From assembly GCA_016192705.1 (NCBI GenBank), contig JACPTQ010000012.1, positions 1-64,000 on the forward strand: DNA of 64,000 nucleotides. Reading direction: 5' to 3'. Both the position numbers and the translations under genes were made by a program. A model generated the notes under the pieces. The model was not told the DNA's origin. It saw nothing but the letters and a program-made list of their open reading frames with translations, and searched no databases. The stretch comes from Deltaproteobacteria bacterium (GTDB lineage Bacteria > Myxococcota > JACPTQ01). Of the stretch, positions 25,501-34,097 are shown one piece after another (the stretch's first letter is position 1; each line of letters starts with the position of its first letter).

Positions 25501-27799
25501 GCCGCCGATCTTCCTCGGCTCGTTCCTCCCGCCGCTCGAAGTCTTCCTGTAAGTGCTCAAACGTCGTGACGTCTCGCAAGCGATCGTGCGGATTCGTGTG
25601 GTCCGGAACGGCGAGAAACAGGTGCCCACCCGGCCCGAGGACACGCATCCACTCGGTGATGGCCCCAATCGGATCGGCCATATGTTCCAACAGATGGTTG
25701 CACACAACGAAATCCTGGGAGCCACTCTCAATCGGTTCCAAGCGATGTGCGTCGCACAAGATTGCAGGCTCGACGAGTGGTTGTCCGTCCAACTCGGGGT
25801 AGTGCCTTCGCGCATCCGCACTTGAAAGGCGGTCGACGTAGCGCACCGCGACGCTGTCGGGTAGATGCAGCGGATTTTGCAGCGCCCCAATTTCAACGCC
25901 GCACCCGCGGACAAAGCGCTTCGCGAGTCTCGCCCGGAGATCTTCCCGCGCGACGGCTTCTGGCTCTGGCAACGACGAGAGAAACGCGACGGTCGTCACT
26001 TCAAACTCACCCGGTGAGTCGATCGGAGCAAAACGAAGCGCGAAAAGCCGCCTGCGAGGCCACCGGCGAGAAACCTCGCCCGCCTGAAGGTCGATAAGAT
26101 AACCGCGCCGGGTTCCGTCCGCGACGATATGGAACCCGAGGCTCGCGTCCTCCGAATACTGTGTGTCCGGCGCCTCTCGCCAATACAGCCGCGCCGTGAC
26201 AGTCCGGTGCTCGCAGCTCGCGGCCAATTCGACAAACAGGTACCGTGCGCCCGAACCATCGAACCGCAAAGGCTCGAAAGCAAACCATGGATCTGGCCCC
26301 GTGGCCGCCCACGCTTCCGTCCGCGCCTTCCCTTTCGAAACAGGAGAAACATCATGGGAGGCGCGGGCGGAAGAGAGATCCCGCTCGCGATCAACCAGCA
26401 CGGTGCCGATTTTGCGGCCTGCGAAAGTCAACACGGCGTCCTTGCGCTCTGCGGTGGCTATCCCATGGGAGATCGTTTCGAGCGAGGCACTTGTCTCGGG
26501 GGCAACCACGATGCCCGTGCCGCGGGGTGGTGATGCCGTCCCTTCTGTGTGCAACCGTTTGTTGAACACAAGTTTAAGCGACGCCTTCGCCAGCCGAAGC
26601 CCCGACATTGCACTCGCCCACGGGCGCTTGCTTTCAGCCGGCGAATGCTCGAGCGACCGAAGCTCTGGAAGCCCACCCTCCGCTCGTCCGCACCTTTGAA
26701 GCAGCTCGCGCGCCAAAACTCCCCGCCATGCGTCGGGCGAATACTTCGCGAGTGCAATCCGGCGCGCCACCTGGCCGAAATCGAGGCTGCTGCGGTCATT
26801 GACCAACTGGTTTATCGAATCGACCCACTCGTCGTGTTTCGACGCGATGAACCCGGACACACCGGGCTCGATCGCCGAGACATAGGCTTCCGCGGGAGAG
26901 GCGATCACTGGAACACCGAAGACGCCCGCCTCAAACACCTTGAGCGCGCTTTTTGAGTTCGTGAAATCGTTGAGCGCAGCAATAGGTGCGAGAATGGCCC
27001 GACACTTCGCCATGAGCCAGGGGTAGACACGATAGTCCTGGTAGGGAACGCGTATGACGCGGGGGCCAAGCGAGTCGAACACAGAAGGCATCTGCAAGAA
27101 CCCGCAGACGAGGAATGAGAGCTCTGGGTTCTTCTTCATCACTTGAAGGACGGCCTCATGAATGGCGTCGAAATCCTCATCGTGCGTGTCCGAGCCGCTG
27201 AAGTACGCCACGATTGGTTTTCGCTCGAGCCAAGAGCGAAGCGGGTAGATAGCCCGCGATAGGCGCACGTAAGTTCTCGAGAGGATGTTCGGGTGAACGA
27301 TGGCGTCCTTCCCGAAGCGCTTCGTCATGGCGGCCATGCGCGGTGTTGTGACGACGCAGAAATCCGCCGCCATTATTGTCTGCCGAAGCAGGCGGAACTC
27401 GGCCCGATACGTTTCGGCCTTTGCCCGCGGCATCCGTTTCAGAAACGGAAGGAGGGGCTCGACCGCCGGGTCGAAAACAAAGTCGTCGATATCGGAGACG
27501 ATGGTCGCCCCCGAAACCCTGCCCCTTTCCACCAGATCGGCCACGCGCTTGGACCACGGCAGCCTAAACAATACAATCACCGAATAGCCGGCAAGCGAAT
27601 CCAGAAGGTCTGGAGCATCGATCGACGCGATGTTGGCGACGATTCGTGATTCCCGAAGTTGCTCACAAGCGTTCACGCACCGATAGCGAAATGGGGCGTC
27701 GCTCCGGTTCGCGACGTAGAGCACGCGCAGCCGGAAACGGTCATCGCGGTCGAGGTGCGGAAGGAGGGTATTCTCGATTGCCGTCTCGGTCGCCTTCAT
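22517..27799 (-). CDS. Giant multidomain glycosyltransferase: GT4 - sandwich - methyltransferase - GT2 - GT4 - sandwich
   Basis: About 1760 residues. By eye the domains are: GT-B-like transferase 20-380; beta-sandwich of carbohydrate-binding type 470-610; class I SAM methyltransferase 620-850 (GCGVEIGA, VVCNHLLEHM, RVLGPGGHLFLAVP); GT2 855-1120 (VDIVVPVYNAREF, LLLNSDTEV, GYGEENDFCERAKKAGF); GT4 1130-1545 (FSASPGGTELHVRDL, VGEIAYPTKGAAF, PPWAETFSYTLSEALVAG); a second beta-sandwich 1600-1760. It could carry out several consecutive transfers plus a methylation on one glycan. ATG 27799 overlaps the upstream stop (ATGA); a GTG at 27823 is the alternative. It is transcribed against the flanking + strand genes as a two-gene unit. 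Confidence 0.85.
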   Translation of the reverse strand: MKATETAIENTLLPHLDRDDRFRLRVLYVANRSDAPFRYRCVNACEQLRESRIVANIASIDAPDLLDSLAGYSVIVLFRLPWSKRVADLVERGRVSGATIVSDIDDFVFDPAVEPLLPFLKRMPRAKAETYRAEFRLLRQTIMAADFCVVTTPRMAAMTKRFGKDAIVHPNILSRTYVRLSRAIYPLRSWLERKPIVAYFSGSDTHDEDFDAIHEAVLQVMKKNPELSFLVCGFLQMPSVFDSLGPRVIRVPYQDYRVYPWLMAKCRAILAPIAALNDFTNSKSALKVFEAGVFGVPVIASPAEAYVSAIEPGVSGFIASKHDEWVDSINQLVNDRSSLDFGQVARRIALAKYSPDAWRGVLARELLQRCGRAEGGLPELRSLEHSPAESKRPWASAMSGLRLAKASLKLVFNKRLHTEGTASPPRGTGIVVAPETSASLETISHGIATAERKDAVLTFAGRKIGTVLVDRERDLSSARASHDVSPVSKGKARTEAWAATGPDPWFAFEPLRFDGSGARYLFVELAASCEHRTVTARLYWREAPDTQYSEDASLGFHIVADGTRRGYLIDLQAGEVSRRWPRRRLFALRFAPIDSPGEFEVTTVAFLSSLPEPEAVAREDLRARLAKRFVRGCGVEIGALQNPLHLPDSVAVRYVDRLSSADARRHYPELDGQPLVEPAILCDAHRLEPIESGSQDFVVCNHLLEHMADPIGAITEWMRVLGPGGHLFLAVPDHTNPHDRLRDVTTFEHLQEDFERREERAEEDRRHFLEWASSAHSEMSAEERVRYADQLLETGYSIHYHTFDQSLFERLLRFVCARTGAALVEVLSRCGGDNAEHIAVLRRPAEHQTRGPMRPVDIVVPVYNAREFTRCCVESVLAHASGDWRLVLVNDASTDPGISADLNEFANRDSRVRVLTNDKNQGFVATANRGMRHAEGRDVLLLNSDTEVFPEFLERLQDCAYADEATGVVSPFSNNATICSIPEFCKENAIPDGFTRRSFSDFVTMVSRQVRPELITAVGFCMYVKSTVLDRVGNFDRDSFSRGYGEENDFCERAKKAGFRIRLCDDVFVYHKSGASFGAEGHALTKENAKKLEAKHPGYAASVAHWIEGNPLASLHGEIRFHLERWRAASAPAVLYLLHASPFSASPGGTELHVRDLVATLAPERALIAYPSGAGYAVAEILDGKVDGATFFRFPVAKPIERFCIDDPAVAEMIGRWIDLFGIGGAHIHHLMNWPAGLGNLLHQAGVPFVLTSHDYYITCPSWNLFEHDRLQECTSECGKDGDLGSRCLPALFQNLGLPADTDFSSLRRRHREAISETLSRAQAIVFPSNAAREIATRRLPEISSRAVVIEHGYDGKVSGARKPSGGLLRLAAVGEIAYPTKGAAFYEELVRLSRDLAVEWHFFGATHLFGFEERLRSIVLAEKLHFHGRYNRAEIADRLVEAGSDLLVALPPWAETFSYTLSEALVAGIPALVFDRGAIGERVRRDGVGIVVRSIDEARSVLADLASGRERLDSITRRARSYRHRSLAENAEDYRDLYARAGLVETSARVLTPEGKHLHDLFDRWDVAAAAVRLKEAEAPRYQQSFWYPYFLRVKSLFPEKARRWGRRALVALESETVLTFTFKNSAIASAKGLRHVKNGRRGARFEVLSTDPQFLFEHRPFSPGSVRMVRFRMRREQEGGFAFAQVYWTHSGDAGFAEEKSAKVVLEGPTGNWQEHSIRLDTPGVTKAWCAGDKITQLRFDPTNLPGVIELDRLVLCP

Positions 27800-29811
27800 C
27801 GCCAGTTCGACCGCATGGACCACAATCGGAGCCGAGATTCGAGTGCATCTGTCAAGACTCGGAGCCTAGTCCCGCGAAGCCTCGAAGCCGCGCGAACAGT
27901 GGAGTCGTACAAACGACGTCGTGTCGTGCCAACCGGGACAAACCGGTCGCGCGTGCGTCGAAACGCGACGAGAGTTCGAAACGCTAGGCTGCTCTCCGCG
28001 AGTCGGGCGAGGTCGGCGAGCGCCGCCTGTTCTTGCATAAGAGTTTCCGACAAGCGCTTCGCGTCGCACTCCGACGCCGCGAGCCTCGAACGCATGGCCT
28101 CCAACTCGCCCGCGCTCTGGTCCCGTTGTTGCCGCAGCCCCTCCATCTCCCGCTCTCGTCGCGCCAAGATCTCGCCTTTCTCTCGAAGGACGGACTCTAG
28201 ATGTCCCGCTTTTTCCTCGCGGTCGCCCAATTCTTCGCGGAGCGCAGCATTGGCCGACTCGCTTGATGCGATTATCTGCCGAAGCTTGTCCGTCTCGACC
28301 TTCCTCAGTCGCCGAATGATCTCGGAACGCTGCAGTTGCATACGGAGCGCAGCACTGGCCGACTCGCTTGATGCGATTGCCTGCCGAAGCTTGTCCGTCT
28401 CGACCTTCCTCAGTCGCCGAATGATCTCGGAACGCTGCAACTGCATCCCGAGAGCCATGATCTCGCTCTGGCGGGTCACCGCTTCTTCGTCAACACGTTC
28501 GAAATCCGAACGAACTTGTTCGAGTTGCCGACGTTCCGCGGCGATGGTCCCCTCGAGCTTTCCTACGAGGTCGCCACTGTTCCTCAACGCAACCTCGAGC
28601 GCATCGACACGAGATACGAGCGTATCCCGCACAAGAATGAAGTCCGCAGACATCGGCCAGTCAAGTTCGATCTCAACAACGAACGTCGACGATGCTTGGG
28701 CGACGGATTCAGGAAGTGTAATTGTGAACCAAGGATCTGTCGTGGTCGAGAGGAACGCCCCACCAAGAGTTGACGGCAGGTGGAGCACATTGTTGAGGTG
28801 AGTCTGCCGAACGATTTCGTCCGCTGATTTGGCCTCCCACACGAGCTCGTGATCGTCAGACGCTCTCGATTTCCGGTACACGCGCAAAGCGAAGACGTGA
28901 AAGAAGCCAGGGCGATCCGACGGATCAATTCGGATGCGTCTTATCTGGCCTGGCCTCGAAATCTCAAAACGCACAAGTTGTCGTTCTGCACCGAGAGACG
29001 CGAAAGCACTTTTGCTTCGCTCCTCGGTGAACAACTCGTCCACGTCCGCCCAGAGAACGACCAAGCGAAACTGCGGCTCCGTGCGCACGGAGGCGGCGAC
29101 GAGCGACTCAACCTCCGCGTCCGACATGATTCCTGGCGTGGCCGCCGCCACGAACTGGTAAGTTCTCGCTTCTGGCGCCTGCGCGAGGAAGTCCGCTACC
29201 GCCCTTGGAAGGCGTTCCAGCATCGACTTGAACTCCGTGTGCTCGGGGAGTCGTTCGACTTGTTCGAACTCGTCGATCCGGAAACCTCCGTGCCGAAGGA
29301 GTTCTATCGCCGTTCGTCGCGTGAAGAAACGCAGGTGCGTACGATCCAGCAGTCCTTCATCCCGGTAATCGAATGACCCCGAAACAAGCTCTGCGAGGAG
29401 TGCCGAATGAGTTACGTTTGGAATCGATACGAGTAGCTTACCTGTCGGGGCGAGGACATCGCGCACCTGCTGTACGAGTCGCCACGGGTCTCGGAGATGC
29501 TCGAGCACGTCCGCTGCGATGACGTAATCGTACGCCCCTGACGGGAACCGGTCTGCCAGGCGCACTTCGTCAACGTCTGTGACCCAAACGTCGCGAGCGA
29601 ACCGCGAGGCTTGCGCTGCCATTTCCGCAGAGATCTCCACGCAGTCCACGGTACAACCGAGATCCTCGGTGAGGTACTTCGTGAAATAGCCCGTCGCGGG
29701 TCCGAGTTCGAGCACGGTCGCTCCACGGCTGATCAGGCGGCTAAGCATCGTGAGAGCCGAATCCCCCGCAGGATCAAACTTCAAGGTGTAGCAATGCTTC
29801 GTTCGCATCAT
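27796..29811 (-). CDS. SAM methyltransferase with sandwich domain and C-terminal coiled coil
   Basis: 671 residues. The N-terminal class I methyltransferase (about 10-235) shows VLELGPATGYFTKYL, VIAADVLEHL and APTGKLLVSIPN. Residues about 240-400 form a beta-rich region similar in style to the sandwich of the downstream giant protein. Residues about 400-600 are a long coiled coil rich in Glu/Arg/Leu containing a 35-residue tandem duplication (separate entry). Methyltransferase plus coiled coil resembles WbdD-type chain-terminator and length-ruler proteins of ABC-exported O-antigens, but no kinase domain is seen, so this is only an analogy. The start ATG 29811 has alternatives at ATG 29808 and GTG 29820. 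Confidence 0.8.
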   Translation of the reverse strand: MMRTKHCYTLKFDPAGDSALTMLSRLISRGATVLELGPATGYFTKYLTEDLGCTVDCVEISAEMAAQASRFARDVWVTDVDEVRLADRFPSGAYDYVIAADVLEHLRDPWRLVQQVRDVLAPTGKLLVSIPNVTHSALLAELVSGSFDYRDEGLLDRTHLRFFTRRTAIELLRHGGFRIDEFEQVERLPEHTEFKSMLERLPRAVADFLAQAPEARTYQFVAAATPGIMSDAEVESLVAASVRTEPQFRLVVLWADVDELFTEERSKSAFASLGAERQLVRFEISRPGQIRRIRIDPSDRPGFFHVFALRVYRKSRASDDHELVWEAKSADEIVRQTHLNNVLHLPSTLGGAFLSTTTDPWFTITLPESVAQASSTFVVEIELDWPMSADFILVRDTLVSRVDALEVALRNSGDLVGKLEGTIAAERRQLEQVRSDFERVDEEAVTRQSEIMALGMQLQRSEIIRRLRKVETDKLRQAIASSESASAALRMQLQRSEIIRRLRKVETDKLRQIIASSESANAALREELGDREEKAGHLESVLREKGEILARREREMEGLRQQRDQSAGELEAMRSRLAASECDAKRLSETLMQEQAALADLARLAESSLAFRTLVAFRRTRDRFVPVGTTRRRLYDSTVRAASRLRGTRLRVLTDALESRLRLWSMRSNWR
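28238..28447 (-). repeat. 105-bp tandem duplication in coiled-coil region
   Basis: Two adjacent copies (28238-28342 and 28343-28447) of a 105-bp unit encode 35 residues each, containing QRSEIIRRLRKVETDKLRQ. The copies differ at only a few bases, so the duplication is recent. Being in frame and 35 residues (five heptads), each copy lengthens the coiled coil without breaking its register. Confidence 0.9.
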
Positions 29812-29961
29812 TTCGCACACATTCCCCCCCCATTACGGTCAAGAAGAGGAGTGGATTATCCTTGGGGTAAAGCGCGTCGTCAAGCAGGAGTGCTCTCTGC
29901 TGGCTCCCACACAAACGCTTGCGGCTGATCCTCGGACTCTGATAGAAAGGCGGCCACCAAG

Positions 29962-30960
29962 ATGGAACGGACGCGGTTCAGATCGAAATCGATATTCATT
30001 GCCGGGGGTGCTGGGTTCATCGGAAGCCACCTCGTTGAAAAGTTGATCCACGAGCATGGCGTGCGCTGCGTCGTTGTCTTCGACAACTTCTCATCGGGGT
30101 CGGAGCGACATCTTCGAGGGGTGCGCGGGTGCTCGCAGCTTCGGACCGTTCGGGGAGACCTCAAGGATTTGGAGACGATCAAGACCGCCATGACTGGCTG
30201 CGACGTTGTCTTTCACCTCGCGGCAAATCCGGACATCGCCAAGGCTGTCCGTCAGCCAGACATCGACTTCTGGGAGGGTACGTATCTAACGTCCAACGTC
30301 CTTGAGGCCATGCGCATCACCGGTGCAACGGAGATCTTCTATACGTCGGGAAGCGGGGTGTACGGCGAAGACCCATCCGTGGCATTTCGGGAGGACCATG
30401 GGCCGTGTCTGCCCATCTCGACCTACGGCGCCAGCAAGCTTGCGTGCGAGGCGCTGATCTGTGCATACGGTCACATGTTCGAGATCAAAGGCCGCTCTTT
30501 TCGGTTTGCGAATGTCGTCGGCCCGCGGCAAACGCACGGCGTGGGGTACGATTTCGTCCGGTTCCTTCGCCGCGATCCCTTTCGCTTGCGAATTCTCGGC
30601 GATGGAACACAAACCAAGTCATACATCCACGTGGAAGACGTGTTGGAGGCGATTCTGTTGGTGAGCGAGCGCTGTGAAAAGGGATATGAGGTTTACAACG
30701 TTGCGACAGACGACTCTATCAGCGTGACGGAAATCGCCGATCTGGCGGTACAAGTGTCGAACCTGCCGCAGGGCTCGGTCCGGTACGAGTACTCGGGTGG
30801 CGACCGAGGGTGGAAAGGCGACGTCCCAGTGGTACGATTCGATGTGTCGCGAATCAAGAAGCTTGGCTGGCGTGCAAGACGTTCGTCGCGCGAGGCATTG
30901 ACCGACTCCATCAAGGCCATGCGGGAAGAGCTCGAGGAACCTAGCGAGGAAGGAAAATGA
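29962..30960 (+). CDS. NAD-dependent sugar epimerase/dehydratase (extended SDR)
   Basis: A 332-residue extended short-chain dehydrogenase. The Rossmann motif GGAGFIGSHL starts near residue 15; FHLAANPD and SGSGVYGE carry the active-site region; YGASK near 162 gives YxxxK. It resembles UDP-glucose 4-epimerase-like and NDP-heptose-modifying enzymes. It is the first gene of a + strand run and is coupled by an ATGA overlap to hddA, so it may act on an activated heptose or hexose, but the exact substrate is not decided by sequence. ATG 29962 has AAAGG about 11 bases upstream. Confidence 0.85.
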   Translation: MERTRFRSKSIFIAGGAGFIGSHLVEKLIHEHGVRCVVVFDNFSSGSERHLRGVRGCSQLRTVRGDLKDLETIKTAMTGCDVVFHLAANPDIAKAVRQPDIDFWEGTYLTSNVLEAMRITGATEIFYTSGSGVYGEDPSVAFREDHGPCLPISTYGASKLACEALICAYGHMFEIKGRSFRFANVVGPRQTHGVGYDFVRFLRRDPFRLRILGDGTQTKSYIHVEDVLEAILLVSERCEKGYEVYNVATDDSISVTEIADLAVQVSNLPQGSVRYEYSGGDRGWKGDVPVVRFDVSRIKKLGWRARRSSREALTDSIKAMREELEEPSEEGK

Positions 30961-31940
30961 TTATTTCGCGAGCGCCGGTGAGGATATCGATGGGTGGCGG
31001 GGGCACCGATCTGCCATCGTACTACACCCGTCGCGGCGGTTTTCTCATGGCCGCCGCTATCAACAGGTACGTCTTCATCATGGTGAACCGGCGGTTCCAG
31101 AAATCCTTTCGCTTGTCCTATTCACGCACCGAGATCGTGTCCCAAGCGGACGAGATCGAGCACAACATCTTCCGGGAGGCGCTCAAGTTCGCAGGTGTCG
31201 ACACCCATCTCGAACTGGTGTCGGTCGCAGATGTCCCAGCGCAGTGTGGGCTAGGTACCTCATCGTCTTTTACGGTGTCGCTATTGAATGGGCTGTTTTC
31301 CTTTCAACGACGCTACGTAAACCTCTCCGAACTCGCGGAAGCGGCGTGCCGGGTGGAGATTGGAATCCTCCAAGAGCCGATTGGGAAGCAGGATCAGTAC
31401 GTGGCTTCTTTCGGCGGTTTCAACGCCTACACCTTCCATCTGGATGGGACCGTTTCTATCGAACCCGTGCGTATTTCCGAAGAGAACGTCATGACGTTGC
31501 AAAACAACATCTTGCTCTTCCACCTGGGGAAGGAGCGGTCGGCGAGCGAGACGCTCGAGGAGCAGAACAGGAAAAGCCTCGATGGCGACGCGAACGTCTT
31601 GAGTCGGCTCGATACCATCAAAGACATCGGGCTCCAGACGCGCAAGGCGTTTGAGGCGGGTCGCATCGACGAGTTCGGGGAGTTGTTGCACTCCCATTGG
31701 ATGAGCAAGCGACTCCTTTCTAGCAAGGTCACGGACCCTGTTATTGACGAGGCCTACGAACTAGCCCGAATCAACGGCGCGCTTGGAGGCAAGGTGGTTG
31801 GAGCAGGCGGAGGCGGCTTCCTCTTGGTGTACTGCCCTAAGAATCGATCCAAGGTGATTGAAGCGATGGGACGGGTTGGTTTGAGGCCAACGTGGTTTAG
31901 CTTCGAGCACGAAGGCGCAAAGATCGTTTACCACGGCTAG
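30957..31940 (+). CDS. hddA: Heptose 7-phosphate kinase (GHMP kinase, HddA-like)
   Basis: 327 residues. It begins IISRAPVRISMGGGGTDLP, the N-terminal signature of HddA-type D-glycero-alpha-D-manno-heptose 7-phosphate kinases and related sugar kinases. GLGTSSSFTVSLL is the GHMP ATP-binding loop; the C-terminal GGKVVGAGGGGFLLVY is motif 3. It phosphorylates C1 of heptose 7-phosphate to the 1,7-bisphosphate. gmhB, gmhA and hddC lie within 7 kb on the same strand, completing the GDP-heptose route. ATG overlaps the upstream stop. Confidence 0.88.
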   Translation: MIISRAPVRISMGGGGTDLPSYYTRRGGFLMAAAINRYVFIMVNRRFQKSFRLSYSRTEIVSQADEIEHNIFREALKFAGVDTHLELVSVADVPAQCGLGTSSSFTVSLLNGLFSFQRRYVNLSELAEAACRVEIGILQEPIGKQDQYVASFGGFNAYTFHLDGTVSIEPVRISEENVMTLQNNILLFHLGKERSASETLEEQNRKSLDGDANVLSRLDTIKDIGLQTRKAFEAGRIDEFGELLHSHWMSKRLLSSKVTDPVIDEAYELARINGALGGKVVGAGGGGFLLVYCPKNRSKVIEAMGRVGLRPTWFSFEHEGAKIVYHG

Positions 31941-31953
31941 AGGCGATGCTCCC

Positions 31954-32613
31954 ATGATTACCGTTTCGATGATTACGATGAATGAAGAGGCCGCAGTCGG
32001 GTTGGTGATCGACAAGATCAAGCGGGTTGTTCCCGACGCAGAGATTCTCATTGTGGACTCCTCCTCGGACCGAACGCCCGACATTGCCGCCCAGAGAGGT
32101 GCGCGCGTTTTTCGCCAGTTCCCTCCCCGCGGGTATGGGCCCGCAATGGAGTTGGCCCTGCGCTCCGCAGGGGGAGACGTGATCGTTACGATGGACTGTG
32201 ACGATACCTATCCGACCGACCAAATCCCGGTGCTAGCGGGATACATCCTACAAGATGGATATGACGTGGTGGACGGATCGCGCCTTGGCTCGAAACCCAA
32301 GGCAATGCCCATGATCAACTACCTCGCGAACGCGGGATTCGCACTGGTCGCATCCGCTCTCTTTTTGAGGCGATTCACAGACTTGCACAGCGGAATGAGA
32401 GCCTACCGAAAGAGCGTGATAGATGCGCTTCCCTTCGATGCCCGCGGTGCCGCGTTGCCGGTCGATCTGCTGCTCGTGCCTTTTAAACGTGGCTACAAGA
32501 TCAAGTTGACACGGATCGACTACTTCGAAAGAGTTGGGAAATCGACGATGCGGCCGATTGAGAGCGCGTGGTGGACGGTCAGGCGCATCGTCGCCACCCG
32601 TTTCGCGCGGTAG
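31954..32613 (+). CDS. Glycosyltransferase family 2, DPM1-like
   Basis: 219 residues forming a compact GT-A domain: VSMITMNEEAAVGLVIDKI at the N-terminus, TMDCDDTYPTDQIP as the DxD-type metal site, and LHSGMRAYRKSVIDALPF followed by PVDLLLVPFKRGYKI. Such short GT2 proteins often charge a polyprenyl phosphate with a sugar for use outside the membrane. No membrane helices are evident beyond one moderately hydrophobic stretch near residues 125-145. It could supply the lipid-linked donor to the multi-pass transferases nearby; that pairing is inference. Confidence 0.83.
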   Translation: MITVSMITMNEEAAVGLVIDKIKRVVPDAEILIVDSSSDRTPDIAAQRGARVFRQFPPRGYGPAMELALRSAGGDVIVTMDCDDTYPTDQIPVLAGYILQDGYDVVDGSRLGSKPKAMPMINYLANAGFALVASALFLRRFTDLHSGMRAYRKSVIDALPFDARGAALPVDLLLVPFKRGYKIKLTRIDYFERVGKSTMRPIESAWWTVRRIVATRFAR

Positions 32614-32632
32614 ATTCGCAAGAAGGAGCGCT

Positions 32633-33934
32633 ATGGATGCGAGGGTCGGGATCTTAGGGGGTGGAATCGCCGGAGTGAGCCTGCAACGCTTCTTATCCTG
32701 TTCCAGTGAGGTCCTCGAGAAAGAACAGCGGTTGGGCGGTCTGTGCCGTTCCTTCGAAAAGGAAGGCTTTCGCTACGACATCGGCGGCCACATCCTTTTC
32801 TCGAAGCACCACGAGATCAATCAACTCGTGGCGCAAGTGCTCGACGGGAACATCCGCCACTGTCGCCGCAACAATCGCATTCTCTTTAAGGGGAAATACG
32901 TCAAGTATCCGTTCGAGAATGGGCTAGGAATCCTCGAACGAGAAGACATTTTCGACTGCTTGATCAAGTACCTTAACAACCCACACAGACACCCCGCAAC
33001 TTTTCGGGAGTGGATCTACTACACCTTTGGCGACGGGATCGCGAACCGCTACCTCGTGCCTTATAACGAGAAGATTTGGAAGACGCCACTCGATGAGATG
33101 GCGCTAGGCTGGGTCGAGCGCATTCCACGGCCGCCGCTCGAAGACGTGGTCAAGTCGGCGCTCGGTTTCGAGACCGAAGGCTACCAGCACCAGTTAAATT
33201 TCAACTATCCGCTAAACGGTGGGTTCGAGTCCCTGGTCCATTCGCTCCGTAAGACAGAGAGTCAAAGTGTCACTGGATTTGAGGTGCGCCGGGTTTGGCG
33301 CGGCTCGACCGGATGGTACGTGTCCAACGAGGTGGAGGTGCGCGAGTACGATCGGCTGGTCGTCACCCTTCCGGTAACGGAGGCGGTGAAGGTCTTCGAG
33401 GGCGTGCCCGAAAGCGTGCGGGAGGCGGCAGCCCGATTGCGGCGAAACCGTGTGCGCGTGGTCATGGTCGGCGTCAACAATACGTCGCTGACCGAAATCG
33501 CAATGAGTGCACTCTACATCCCAGACCCAACCGTCGCAGCGCACCGCGTTTGCTTCATGGGCTTTTTCAGCCCCAACAACGTTCCCCTCGGCCGTTCGTC
33601 GCTCATTGCAGAGATCACGACAAATCCAAGCACCGATCTGCACACCACGTCCGATGGCGTTCTTGTCGAGCGGGTGGTTGAGGATCTGCACCGGCTGGCG
33701 CTTCTTGACCGAAAGGACGTCGTGGTGACGGACATCAAGAACTTCGACTATGGCTACCCGGTTTACGATAGCTCTCACGAGGAACTGACTGGCCAGCTAC
33801 GGTCATACTTCTCGTCTCTGGGCGTCGACCTGCTGGGGCGATTTGGTGAGTTCTTGTACATCAACTCTGACGAGGTCATCCGGCGGGCTATGGCGCTCGC
33901 CGAGCGGCTAAACAAGGACGTCGGAGGGCTGTAA
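32633..33934 (+). CDS. FAD-dependent oxidoreductase, UDP-galactopyranose mutase/amine-oxidase-like
   Basis: 433 residues. GILGGGIAGVSLQRFL is the FAD Rossmann loop, followed by EKEQRLGGLCRSF and RYDIGGHILFSKHHEI, the pattern of protoporphyrinogen-oxidase-like proteins common in polysaccharide loci. VPYNEKIWKTP in the middle resembles UDP-galactopyranose mutase. It may rearrange or oxidise a nucleotide sugar, for instance a pyranose-furanose step, but key mutase residues cannot be confirmed by eye. ATG 32633 has AAGGAG 6-7 bases upstream. Confidence 0.78.
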   Translation: MDARVGILGGGIAGVSLQRFLSCSSEVLEKEQRLGGLCRSFEKEGFRYDIGGHILFSKHHEINQLVAQVLDGNIRHCRRNNRILFKGKYVKYPFENGLGILEREDIFDCLIKYLNNPHRHPATFREWIYYTFGDGIANRYLVPYNEKIWKTPLDEMALGWVERIPRPPLEDVVKSALGFETEGYQHQLNFNYPLNGGFESLVHSLRKTESQSVTGFEVRRVWRGSTGWYVSNEVEVREYDRLVVTLPVTEAVKVFEGVPESVREAAARLRRNRVRVVMVGVNNTSLTEIAMSALYIPDPTVAAHRVCFMGFFSPNNVPLGRSSLIAEITTNPSTDLHTTSDGVLVERVVEDLHRLALLDRKDVVVTDIKNFDYGYPVYDSSHEELTGQLRSYFSSLGVDLLGRFGEFLYINSDEVIRRAMALAERLNKDVGGL

Positions 33935-33989
33935 GTCGTCGTTCGGAATTGGTTTTGCGTTCGGGTATTGGCGTTGCCATTAGGTTCGC

Positions 33990-34019
33990 TTGACACGTCG
34001 CAACCGGCGCCGCTAAAGT
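33990..34019 (+). promoter_or_regulatory. Candidate sigma-70-type promoter
   Basis: TTGACA at 33990-33995 is followed after 18 bases by TAAAGT (34014-34019; four of six matches to TATAAT). It lies in the 163-bp gap upstream of the membrane-protein gene at 34098. It could restart transcription of gmhB-gmhA and following genes. Support is limited to consensus matching. Confidence 0.35.
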
Positions 34020-34097
34020 TCGCGCTCTTCGTCGCGTGCCATTGCGCTGCGTACATCACTGTGATGGACTTGACGAGTCGACTGAGGAGAGCGGCAG

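Noticed and set aside
27659-28801. 380-residue + strand frame
   Set aside because: Antisense to the coiled-coil methyltransferase; its repeats are only the mirror of the 105-bp duplication.
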